Origin: Bolinopsis microptera | Lineage: Eukaryota; Ctenophora; Tentaculata; Lobata; Bolinopsidae | Direction: 5' to 3' | Length of the DNA: 64,000 bases | Assembly: GCF_026151205.1 (NCBI RefSeq) | Contig: NC_087076.1 | Location: 494,001 to 558,000, forward strand | Part shown: positions 1-9,213 of the stretch, in pieces | How the letters are laid out: each line of letters starts with the position of its first letter | How positions within the stretch are numbered: position 1 is the stretch's first letter | The notes under the pieces: generated by a model | What the model saw: the letters and a program-made list of their open reading frames with translations, nothing else | Database searches by the model: none | What the model was told of the DNA's origin: nothing | Position numbers and translations under genes: made by a program

Positions 1-149
1 GGGCGCATGCCCGCCGACACTGAAGAGTGATTATAGAATGAAATAGTATTGTGTTAGAAGTTACGCTCAGTAAAATTACTCCAGTGTACCAGTAAAAACA
101 GGTGCTGATATAAATTAAAATTTCCTAAAATTACAATTTTATAAAAAAC

Positions 150-783
150 CAGACCCGGAGCCAGATCCACTCACAACAATAACAAACATTACCCTGAACC
201 ACCAGATCTGGATATCCTAAACAAGCTCATGTCAGAATCTGAAGTGACCTCCGCCATCAAAAATCTCAAAAAAGGTAAAAGTTGCTCAAACAACTTGATA
301 TCCAATGAGATGCTTCAGAGCCTATCCAGTGGCGAAACTTTGCTTGTTGGCGCCCCCCCCCCGCTCAGTGACGAAAAGCGCCCCCCTAAAATTTTTTGTC
401 CCTTAAAAAAAAAAAAAAAAAAAAAAGGTCGGGTACTTTTTTTTCTCGCCCCCCTACAGCTTTTTGCGCCCCCTGAAGCAAAAAAGGGTACCCCAAATAT
501 TTTTTTCGCGTCGGCCGAACGCTAAATTGGACAGGGAAATACACAAACAAGACGTTTTTTCAGTGAAAGGGCCTAAAATTCAGGAAAATTGCGCCCCCCT
601 TATACGGCGCCCCCCCCCGCACAGCGGGGTCTGCGGGTCCCTAAGTTACGCCACTGAGCCTATCTCCGCTTTGTCTCAAAGCCATCCTCAAAAACTTCAA
701 CCACTCACTGGTCTCCGGTTACTATCCATGGCACACCAGTATCATTACTCCTATTTACAAGTCTGGCAACCCTTTCAGTAAGT
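150..783 (+). pseudogene. LINE reverse transcriptase fragment, interrupted by a MITE
   Basis: The reading frame around 200-326 encodes a stretch with the motif EVTSAIKNLKKGKS, which matches the region just before the catalytic core of non-LTR (LINE) reverse transcriptases. The frame is broken at 327 by a 330-bp insertion and resumes at 657, where it reads KAILKNFNHSL and then TSIITPIYKSGNPFS, the next conserved RT block. Removing the insertion and one target duplication restores a single open frame across the junction. A stop follows at about 780. There is no catalytic YxDD motif and no endonuclease domain, so this is a fragment truncated on both sides and not an active element. Confidence 0.8.
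327..656. mobile_element. hAT-like non-autonomous MITE with 8-bp target duplication
   Basis: The element starts CAGTGGCGAAACTT and ends with the inverse of CAGTGGCGTAACTT. It is flanked on both sides by the direct repeat AGCCTATC (319-326 and 657-664). Terminal inverted repeats beginning CAGTGGCG with 8-bp target site duplications are characteristic of hAT transposons. The 330-bp interior is rich in C, A and T runs and encodes no transposase, so it is a non-autonomous derivative. Related but less complete sequences occur near 3143, 9520 and 47006. Confidence 0.85.
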
Positions 784-1505
784 AGACATCCGATAATAAA
801 CTTGTTACATCCAGTACAACCCAAGATGTCAACCGACTAACAAAAATAAAGAAAGCTAGCATGTTCATAATTTTTCTAACGAGCATACTTAGGCTGTACG
901 GAAATAGCTTTAATTCTACGTCATATTAAAAACTTTACATCATTTTTGAGATACAAAAATAAATTTTAAAATAAATAACTCTTTTGCTGCTTAGACGCGG
1001 CACCGCGCTTGACCCACATGCTATACAGCGTGTAGCAACACAGCGCTGAAAACAGAAAATGAAGAGGCTATAACATATAAGCGGTGCGCCGCGTCTAAAC
1101 CTAAAACCATAAACTTTAAATATTGTCAAGATATTAAACGAGTTTTGCGAGATAATATAGCATGCTGACTTTGTAGGATATTACAATTATACCACAGAAA
1201 TGGATCTTTTACAGCAGCAAATACTGAGCTGATGGCTTGTATTAAGGCTATTTGACTCTCTAATAAAACCGATCCTGCTCTATGGCTGCCAAATCTTATG
1301 TCCCCACTCAAAAACAATGAGATACCTCTCCAAAACAAATAGCAAAGTCAACCCCCAGCATACTCTCAAGTACATCTCACAAGACCACTATGAAAGATTC
1401 CACCTTAAATTTATCAAGTGGTCTTTGTCTGTCCATTCAAAAGCATTAAATATAGGCTGCTGGGGCGAAAGTGGGCGCCACCCCCTTTTCTTTGAAGCCT
1501 GCAAA
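784..1505. other. AT-rich intergenic stretch
   Basis: I see no coding, RNA or repeat signal that I can support here. A short GC-rich inverted pair (gacgcggcaccgcgc near 994 and gcggtgcgccgcgtc near 1081) suggests a remnant of a fold-back repeat. Confidence 0.4.
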
Positions 1506-1885
1506 TTCACATAGCCATGTGCCTACGCATACTGCGTGACGCGCTTGTTTCACAAGGCGGTCGCGCGCTACTGCAAGCGAGAGGGCTCTGGTTAGAGCAA
1601 GCCTGCAAACTTGCAACAGATTTCTATAGTCTGTAGTCGCCTTGAAAGCACTGAAAATGAACTTCTCTCCGCTGCATTTCACGAGCAGATTATGCTGGGC
1701 CTTCCTTGTTGTAGGTTTACAACCTACCAGGACGCGCGCGGAGTTGGACTCGTCGACAGGTATTTTACGAGTATCACCCGTTAACCTTCCTTGGTGCACC
1801 AACATCTTTAATCTTCTCATCAAATATAACTTCCCCACTCATCCAAGCGCGTCACGCAGTACGCGTATACACATGGCTATGTGAA
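1506..1885. mobile_element. Inverted-repeat MITE, GC-rich family
   Basis: A 42-nt terminal inverted repeat is visible: the left end reads TTCACATAGCCATGTG and continues to GACGCGCTTG, and the right end at 1844-1885 is its reverse complement with three mismatches. The interior has a second hairpin-forming motif (GCTCTGGTTAGAGC) and the module at 1711-1785. There is no long open frame, so it is non-autonomous. No clear target duplication is visible. Pieces of this family recur at 2872-2971 and throughout 28200-30560. Confidence 0.75.
1711..1785. repeat. Conserved GC-rich module, copy A
   Basis: This 75-bp block starts with a short inverted repeat (GTAGGTT..AACCTAC), then CAGGACGCGCG, GAGTTGGACTCGTCGAC and ends TACGAGTATCACCCGTTAA. 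Near-identical blocks occur at 28429-28520 and 28988-29080, where a ~20-bp AT-rich segment is added before the ACGAG part. Confidence 0.7.
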
Positions 1886-2105
1886 CGCAGTACAGGCTGT
1901 GAACACTGCAATGCCAATAACAAATAACAGTGAACAGAGAGATTCCAAAAACCGCGAACTCATGATTTGTGATTGAGCGCGCGCCTCTGTGAACATCGGT
2001 ACCACTGATCAAGCATGAAGTACTGTGCAGTACGCGGTTCTGCGTCAGTTGTAGCATATATGAGATATACATGAAATATATATAAGATATACATGAGCAT
2101 ATATA

Positions 2106-2363
2106 TGAGATCTAGCTAAATTCTTGTTCGTTTCTTTTCTTCCGGAGCGAGTCATTCCTTATTGGAACAAACTTCCTCCAGATGTCAAGAACTGCTCGAC
2201 AGTTTTAAGTTTTAAAGTTAGATTAGAAGGATTTAAGAAAGAAATGATTTCTAAAAACAATGTAAATGATTTTTATTTTTGGAATGTTTCAAATGAAGTT
2301 TTAGGGAAAATTGAAGGACCCAGTTATTTAAGCAATAAGGAGAGACATAATGAATATTTTTGA
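2106..2363 (+). pseudogene. LINE ORF2 C-terminal fragment
   Basis: The frame encodes ERVIPYWNKLPPDVKN followed by STVLSFKVRLEGFKKE. This is the recognisable C-terminal tail of CR1/L2-like LINE reverse transcriptase proteins, where a short W-N-x-LP motif precedes an S-F-K-x-x-L helix. It is open to a stop at 2361-2363 but lacks everything upstream. An AT-rich 3' region follows, as expected for a 5'-truncated insertion. Confidence 0.75.
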
Positions 2364-2871
2364 TTTCATCCTTTTGTGGCAAAGAAGCGTTTTGTAAATC
2401 TTTATTCCACTGGGAAGTTTTAATGAATTATTTATATATAATGTATTAGATTTTATCAATTAATAAAATTGAATTTGATAAATTATTAATGTTGATGGAA
2501 AAATATATTTATTTAAATTATTTTTCTATTTAGTGCAATAATATTTTGTAGACACTTGTGATGATGTTATGTCATAATTTTCACTTACTTACTTACTATT
2601 CCTGTTTGAAACAAATATAGTATCACCCGTTAAATCAGAGGGTTAGGGTTCCAAATAATTATTCAGAGCCACGCTAGAGGTCGTTTTAAAGGAAAATAAG
2701 TTTTAGTGTTCAGGAAAACAAGTTCTAAATTTTGGTATTTATTAATAACAATTTAATTGCTCTTAAACTAATTCGCTCGCCCAAAAATTTCACGTAACTT
2801 TGGTTTTTATGGTTTTGCAGCCGTACAAAACGGTTTTACATACCTAACCCTTACCATAACCCCGAAGCTTC
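2364..2871. other. AT-rich 3' flank of the LINE relic
   Basis: AT-rich sequence without a supported gene. Short TTAGGG/CCTAAC-like pieces (for example near 2640 and 2846) and an isolated GTATCACCCGTTAA motif near 2621 link it to the GC-rich repeat family. Confidence 0.4.
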
Positions 2872-2971
2872 ACATAGCCATGTGTCTACGCGTACTGCGT
2901 GACGCGCTTGTTTCACAAGTAGATACGGCGGTCGCGCGCTACTGCAAGCGAGAGGGCTCTGGTTAGAGCAA
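2872..2971. repeat. Partial copy of the GC-rich inverted-repeat MITE
   Basis: The block begins with the same CACATAGCCATGTG terminus as the element at 1506 and continues through GACGCGCTTGTTTCACAAG and GGGCTCTGGTTAGAGCAA. It carries a small extra insert relative to that element. Only one end is present. Confidence 0.75.
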
Positions 2972-2996
2972 CCCCGAAGCTAACCATAACCCTTTC

Positions 2997-3021
2997 CACA
3001 ACCCTAACCCTAACCCGAGCC
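2997..3021. repeat. Interstitial telomere-like CCCTAA tract
   Basis: Three imperfect CCCTAA units occur here, with further degenerate units upstream near 2846 and 2990. CCCTAA/TTAGGG is the common animal telomere repeat. The tract is short and embedded in repeats, so it is an interstitial remnant and not a chromosome end. Confidence 0.6.
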
Positions 3022-3142
3022 CTAAACAATCAAATTCATTTTTACTTTTTTAAACAATTGTAAAACAGAAACTCTTGCAATTGAAAAAATTTAATTAAAT
3101 AAAAGTACGATGTAGAAGAATTTTATGTCTAAGCCCATTGGC

Positions 3143-3300
3143 GTAACGTTGCCTGTTGGCACCCCCCTGCCGAAAAGGTGCCCCCCCTGTTGGTGCCCCC
3201 CTCTCCTTTTGGTCCCTCCCTAAAATTGAAAAAAATCATTTTTACTAGCCTGTTTCGGAATCAGTGTCCAAAAATACACCGATTTAAATTAATTTCACAC
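3143..3300. mobile_element. Degenerate hAT-like MITE fragment
   Basis: TTGGCGTAACGTTGCCTG followed by runs of C resembles the left end of the hAT-like element at 327. The other terminus is not recognisable. The distal part (TTCGGAATCAG and following) is shared with 42425-42490 in an intron of the minus-strand gene, which supports an interspersed repeat. Confidence 0.45.
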
Positions 3301-4320
3301 CCAAAGAATTTAAAAAAAATTTGAGTCATCTCCAACAAAAACTTGTATAAACGCTGATGCTGAACCATAGTCAGAACAATTGTCCCGTAGTCCATAGTCG
3401 GTGGAGAATGTTAAAACATGTTTTGCGGGGTCCTGTTGAAGGATCAGCGTTTTCTTCCTTTTTGCCATTTTTATACTGGACTTACCAGGGAGAAGAGGAA
3501 CACCCCAAAGCAATTTATTTTCGCTGATTGTGCATGATTTATGTAAAAGAAATATTTATATGAATAATATATTTGATCTGTATTATCTCCGTAATTTAGC
3601 TCATGACAAGAGATAGTGGCATAAATTACAATTAAACGAAGTTTTGATGTTTAGTTATTTATTTTAGGGAAATATTAGACTTGGGCGTTGTTTTTAACTA
3701 TCCCTTGTGTAGAACTTTTTATTTAATAATAAATTATTTGGAAAATTTACGTCTGACGGTCATTAGAATCAGAATTAGAATCAAACTTACACAGCAATAC
3801 AATAGGAATAAAAAATAATTTAAAGAAGCTTCAGTATGTCATTCTTCAATATAAATGAAATACCTTTTTGTATAATACGACCAAGCTTTGGAACAATGTC
3901 CATAAAACAATTCTCACTTCCAGCATTAGCCTAGAAAATTCTGGTAACCTGATAAAATTAAGACCCAAAGCTCTACTAATACAATCACAGGCAGCTGACC
4001 TAAAAGATGCTTGGACTCCAAATAACGTTCAATTGCAGTAGTCCAGTTGCAGCAGCTCACACTTATTTAGTCACATACTTGATAGTCATGATTGTACTAC
4101 GGGCTTGAAAGCCCTCAGATCAGGTTTCGGCGTTTTTAACTATAAAACTTTTAAATTGTTATCGTAATTTCAAAATTTGTCATCGGATGGTATTTATATT
4201 CGAATAGATCTCAAAGTCAAAGAGGGTGCAATGAGGAAAAACATGTTTTAAGGAATGAATTCTAGAAATGAGGAGTGCAAATTTGGGCTGCTAGGGGCAA
4301 CTATTGTGTATAGTAGTAAT
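3301..4320. other. AT-rich intergenic stretch
   Basis: No supported gene. Open frames here are short and have no recognisable similarity or codon pattern. Confidence 0.4.
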
Positions 4321-4321
4321 A

Positions 4322-4724
4322 GACTGCCAAGGCATCCTCACCTAAATTAGAATTCTACAATCAAATTAAACATGATTTTGAACCAGAAACATACTTAGGA
4401 GTGGTTAAGATCCCTGATGCTCGGAAAAGCTTAACAAGGTTTCGTATTAGCTGCCACAATCTTTACATTGAGAGGGGCCGTTACGAAACCCCCCTAGTAC
4501 CAAGAGAACATCGATGGTGCACTTTCTGCTTTTTCAGCAAGGGGCTTAAGCCTATTGAGGACGAAATTCATGTTCTAACTGACTGTTTACTCTACTCCTC
4601 AGTTAGAGAAAAATTTAACTTCCATCCCAAAAATATTACTGACCTAGCCGGTTTGCTATCCGATAAAACACTAGACCCTACAAAATTTACTGCCACAGCA
4701 AGAGCAAAGGGGGGTTCACCCTGA
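4322..4724 (+). pseudogene. LINE ORF2 C-terminal zinc-knuckle region
   Basis: The frame encodes SLTRFRISCHNLYIERGRY, then WCTFC and EDEIHVLTDC. This is the post-RT segment of LINE proteins, in which a C-x2-C ... H-x4-C zinc-binding motif follows an R-x-S-x-H-x-L-x-IE-x-GRY block. It can be read in one frame from about 4322. It ends where it runs into the interspersed repeat at 4703, so it is truncated at both ends. It is the same strand as the relics at 150 and 2106 but need not be from the same copy. Confidence 0.75.
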
Positions 4725-5012
4725 TTTTTTTGTGAAGCTTGGTTTCGGGGTGGCGGTTGTCCAACAAACCAGGATCGGCAACCGAACCCCTGAGGGGGCC
4801 CCAGACCCCAACCGCCAAACGGTACCCGCGCGGCAGCCACGCCCACACCTGGTCCAAACCAGTCCCAATCCAGCCAAATACCCTGAACATGCCCAAAAAC
4901 CAGACCTCAGGTGCTCCACCTGCAGCTAGCAGTCCCCCGAACCCGCATACGAATTTCATCAAGATTGGACGGGGAATGACTCAGTTGTGAGCCGGGGACC
5001 ATGTGACCATGT
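4703..5012. repeat. Interspersed repeat, GC-rich copy A
   Basis: This ~310-bp block is collinear with 22142-22440. Shared landmarks include TTTTTTGTGAA, GGCCCCAGACCCCAACC, a run near CTGAACATG, GCTAGCAGTC and TCAAGATTGGACGGGGAATG. Most differences are G/C here against A/T in the other copy. No open frame is conserved between the copies. Confidence 0.75.
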
Positions 5013-5597
5013 TTGGGCATGCGCACCGGATTTGCTCGATTTTGGATTTTGGCCCATGAGTTGGTTGAATGTCGATACCTTTGAATGAAACCAACTCCAT
5101 ATGGAAGGCAAGCCCACACTTCACACTCTCTACGACCACCAGCTCAGTATCTGCCTAGCTGTGGATTCTGTGTTCAAATAATCGCGGGAAATTGACGGGG
5201 TCGCCCATGTCTCCGTTTGCGATATTTGCGAGGCTGGTTTCGCTCGGAGCAGTGGAGCTCAGTGGGGTTTCAATATTTTTGCATGAAATTTTCAGAATCA
5301 ACGTGGAATCGCGTTTCGACCTTGAGTTTTGGGGCAGAGTTTTGAGTTGGGCCCTTGAAAGAATTTATCGGCCAAATTCTGAATTTTGCATTGCAAATTT
5401 TGGAGTTTGGCCGCCAGGTTTTTTTGAAGGCCTAAAGCTCTGAAACTCTGAAAGTGATACTTTCTAAAAAGCTAAAAAAAGATGTAAATTTACCGATCAA
5501 CTTTATATTATAGGCCCCTCGCTACAAATATTTTGAATTTAATCATTTCAAATCGAAATTACATTTGTGCAAACCTTCTACCTTAGTTTTACTGTAA
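5013..5597. other. Unassigned upstream region of the plus-strand gene
   Basis: No supported coding exon. 5190-5450 has a run of G/T-rich sequence that may be an old repeat. If the exon at 5598 is used, promoter and 5' UTR should lie here, but I recognise no core promoter element. Confidence 0.35.
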
Positions 5598-5663
5598 ATG
5601 ACATCTGAAGGAAGTGGTGGATGTAGTTCCGGTGATTGGTCTCTTGTCGACGTTGTCTTTAAG
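5598..5663 (+). CDS. Candidate first coding exon 1A (LIR-like motif)
   Basis: An ATG opens a 22-codon frame ending at AAG|GTTTGT, a modest donor, in phase 0. The next acceptor-bounded exon at 20541 also starts in phase 0. The peptide contains CSSGDWSLVDVV, acidic/serine-rich residues followed by W-x-x-V, the pattern of an Atg8/LC3-interacting region. In vertebrate CCPG1 a similar S-rich W-x-x-I motif lies close to the N-terminus and is soon followed by SDIE; here exon 2 starts with HSDIEVI. The exon is short and could be chance. 9166-9213 is an alternative. Confidence 0.4.
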
Positions 5664-6720
5664 GTTTGTTTTTAGTTTTCCTGATCTAAACTACTTTTAT
5701 AAATTCAAGTTTATGTTTCATGATGCATACTTGTTAATCTCCAGTTCCTGCTCAAATTCCAAATTGGTAATCTTCGCTCTTATGAGTGGGTTGATCATAT
5801 ATATTTTGATGATATGAAACAAGAAATTTTTGAAACAAGAAATTTAATTTTAGCACATTTTTACAGTATATAAAGATGTAAAACAATTCATAAAATATAA
5901 TGCCCATTTGGTGTATGACTTTTTGTCCTTGACTGCTAGTTTGGTTTAAGAAGGACAGGTAACTAACGGGGCAAGGAATGCGCGTGCCTGGAAGCTTTTG
6001 CACACACCGAAACGCTAGTTCAGTTAAGTTTATAGAGACAAGGCTCAGATTAGGACTAGAAGAAAAATTGTTTAGAGCATGAGCAGACATTAGGGGTTCT
6101 GTTCAGAATTGTACAAAAATCAACAATAAATTTGTTTAAATCACTGCACGCCTGCCACACAATGGATACCTTTGGTTATAACTTATAATTCTATTATAAA
6201 ATTGTGCCAAAATTTCAAGTTTATTGTGCTGAATTCAACCAAGCTATAATCTCGTGAACTTAGAATTGGCCGTGAACTTAGAATAAGGCCAGCCCTCTAA
6301 ATTAGAGGGCTTTAATAAATCATATCCACTTGCATTTTATATATTTTATATCTTCAAATCACATGACATAAATTAAAGCATGTAATGTAGACTTTCTGCC
6401 ACAATTCTCTAACAGTGCAGCCGTGTTCCGCACTTTTTCGAACAGTTTGCAACTTGCTACACAATTTTGGGTATAGAAACCATTGACTCCAGTCAATTAA
6501 TACTCTGTACCATTGTGGACTATAAAAAACACTGAACATTAATAAACTGTAGATTTATTGGCAGCAGCTTCTATTGTTTCTACTTACCCTTGTTAAATGA
6601 TTGCAGACCAGAGGAGACTTGAGAAATTTAGGGACAGCAGCGTAACACCAGTGATGTAACACAATCCTCATGATACCGATCTGACATTCCTGTGATACTC
6701 TTAGAACAATAGTCTTGTAA
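5664..6720. other. AT-rich intron or intergenic sequence
   Basis: Nothing coding is supported. A perfect short hairpin (AGCCCTCTAA/TTAGAGGGCT, 6291-6311) is present. Confidence 0.35.
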
Positions 6721-8262
6721 GCGCCAGTAAGCACACCTTATGAGTCAGCACTCCTTATGAGCGCCAGTCAGTGCACCTTGTGAGCGCCAGTCAGTGCACC
6801 TTGTCAGCGCCAGTCAGCATACCTTGTCAGCGCCAGTCAGTGCACCTTGTCAGCGCCAGTCAGTGCCAGTCAGCATACCTTGTCAGCGCCTTGTCAGCAT
6901 CAGGCAGCGCACCTTGTGAGCGCCAGTCAGCACACCTTGTCAGCGCCAGTCAGTGCACCTTGTGAGCGCCAGTCAGTGCACCTTGTCAGCGCCAGTTAGC
7001 ATACCTTATGAGCGCCAGTCAGTCAGTGCACCTTGTCAGCGCCAGTTAGCATACCTTGTCAGCGCCAGTCAGTGCACCTTGTCAGCGCCAGTTAGTGCAC
7101 CTTGTCAGTGCCAGTCAGCGCACCTTGTCAGCGCAAGTCAGTGCACCTTGTCAGCGCCAGTCAGCGCACCTTGTCAGCGCCAGTCTGTGCACCTTGTCAG
7201 CGCCAGTCAGTGCACCTTGTCAGCGCCAGTCTGTGCACCTTGTCAGCGCCAGTCAGTGCACCTTGTCAGCGCCAGTCAGTGCACCTTGTCAGCGCCAGTC
7301 AGCATACATTGTCAGCGCCAGTCAGTGCACCTTGTCAGCGCCAGTTAGTGCACCTTGTCAGCGCCAGTCAGTGCACCTTGGTAGCGCCAGTCAGTGCACC
7401 TTGTCAGCGCCAGTCAGTGCACCTTGTCAGCGCCAGTCAGTGCACCTTGTCAGCGCCAGTCAGTGCACCTTGTCAGCGCCAGTCAGTGCACCTTGTCAGC
7501 GCCAGTCAGTGCACCTTGTGAGTGCCAGTCAGCACTCCTTGTCAGCGCCAGTCTGTGCACCTTGTCAGCGCCAGTCAGTGCACCTTGTCAGCGCCAGTTA
7601 GCATACCTTGTCAGCGCCAGTCAGTGCACCTTGTCAGCGCCAGTTAGTGCACCTTGTCAGTGCCAGTCAGCGCACCTTGTCAGCGCCAGTCAGTGCACCT
7701 TGGTAGCGCCAGTCAGTGCACCTTGTCAGCGCCAGTCAGTGCACCTTGTCAGTGCCAGTCAGTGCACCTTGTCAGCGCCAGTCAGTGCACCTTGTCAGCG
7801 CCAGTTAGCATACCTTGTCAGCGCCAGTCAGTGCACCTTGTCACCGCCAGTTAGTGCACCTTGTCAGTGCCAGTCAGCGCACCTTGTCAGCGCCAGTCAG
7901 TGCACCTTGGTAGCGCAAGTCAGTGCACCTTGTCAGCGCCAGTCAGTGTACCTTGTCAGCGCCAGTCAGCACACCTTGTGAGCGCCAGTCAGTGTACCTT
8001 GTCAGCGCCAGTCAGTGCACCTTGTCAGCGCCAGTCAGTGCACCTTGTCAGTGCCAGTCAGCGCACCTTGTCAGCGCCAGTCAGTGCACCTTGGTAGCGC
8101 CAGTCAGTGCACCTTGTCAGCGCCAGTCAGTGCACCTTGTCAGCGCCAGTCAGCGCACCTTGTCAGCGCCAGTCAGTGCACCTTGTCAGCGCCAGTCAGT
8201 GCACCTTGTCAGCGCCAGTCAGTGCACCTTGTCAGCGCCAGTCAGCACTCCTTATGAGCGCC
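6721..8262. repeat. 23-bp minisatellite array, about 65 copies
   Basis: The unit is CACCTTGTCAGCGCCAGTCAGTG with frequent point variants (GTGAGC, GGTAGC, AGCATA). Because 23 is not a multiple of 3 and the unit lacks stops in most registers, it creates long but meaningless open frames in several phases. Confidence 0.95.
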
Positions 8263-9165
8263 AGTTTGGAACATTACAGTAACGTTATTCAAATCTCAAA
8301 CTGAGAATCTAAATTCCACTGAGATTTTGAAATTTGTCCCTTGGACCTTTCCCTAGGGGGCAGGAATGGAGCATATCATTCTCTTCCTCGATGAATAGCT
8401 GGTTGGTGTTCACTAGTTACAGGTCCTTTCATCAAGTGGATTTTTGACATACCTCCCCCTTTTCAATTATAAGGTGATGTGAACTGGACCGATTCTGTGT
8501 GGTTGCCCTTCTGTCATGTAAAAAAGAAATCCGAGGTTCTACATTAGCTAGTATATTATTACACAGTAGCTGTGATGAAATGTTGGCAGTAGCTAGTATA
8601 TTATTGCACAGTAGCTGTGATGAAAATGTTGGCAGGTTGGTGTCAATACAAGCATATCCTGCTTGGACACGTGCCAGAATAGTGTCTGTTTGTTGTCTGT
8701 AGCTAGTATATTGTCTGTCTAAAACCAATAAACCGACTGATTAGCTTACATTCAGCTGTAATCATATAATGATCTACAGCTTCCATTTACGCTGTATTGT
8801 GTTTTACTTGTGTGTTATAACTCGTTTCTAATATTCTATAGAATAAAACAGTTTGGGATTTCCTTCTCTTTTCACTTTTGTGTGTTTCAAGTGTTATTTA
8901 AAGACACTGTATGCCTCAACACACAGAATGTGTATTGCGTAACTAGGATTTATACAACAGTGACCTTATCATATTAATTTGTTGCTAAATTTAGTTATTA
9001 TCTGCTGGTGTCCTCATTATTCACATTTCTTATGATGATCATATTTTCCTATAGTTGACCGTTACTATTTATAAGTTTAAAGTTCTCTGTTTTCTAAATA
9101 GTTTATGTTACTTTGTTTATAGATAACTTGTCTGTGTGTATCTTTATTTGTTCTCTGTCAGCACA
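8263..9165. other. AT-rich sequence with a short direct duplication
   Basis: A ~54-bp segment containing GTAGCTAGTATATTATT and CACAGTAGCTGTGATGAAA is duplicated in tandem at about 8538-8640. A pyrimidine-rich tract ending in CAG at 9161 precedes candidate exon 1B. Confidence 0.5.
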
Positions 9166-9213
9166 ATGCCACAGCAGTGGGAGTGGTTGGATTTCAGTAC
9201 GCTTAATAATAAG
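9166..9213 (+). CDS. Candidate first coding exon 1B (LIR-like motif)
   Basis: ATG in a good context (CACAATG) opens 16 codons, MPQQWEWLDFSTLNNK, ending at AAG|GTAACA in phase 0, which joins exon 2 at 20541 in frame. A CTCTGTCAG just upstream (to 9161) suggests that a 5' UTR exon is spliced to it. W-E-W-L fits the W-x-x-L form of an Atg8/LC3-interacting region, as in exon 1A. It cannot follow exon 1A, because reading from 9162 in phase 0 meets a stop. The two are therefore alternative first exons or one of them is false. Confidence 0.45.

Noticed and set aside
1560-1605. tRNA-like D-arm (GGGCTCTGGTTAGAGCAA) suggesting a tRNA-derived SINE
   Set aside because: No B box or anticodon arm follows, and the motif sits within an inverted-repeat MITE.
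2997-3021. A true telomere or chromosome end
   Set aside because: Only a few degenerate CCCTAA units, surrounded by ordinary repeats on both sides.
6771-8304. Overlapping plus-strand frames in the 23-bp array
   Set aside because: Low-complexity translations of one repeat in three registers.
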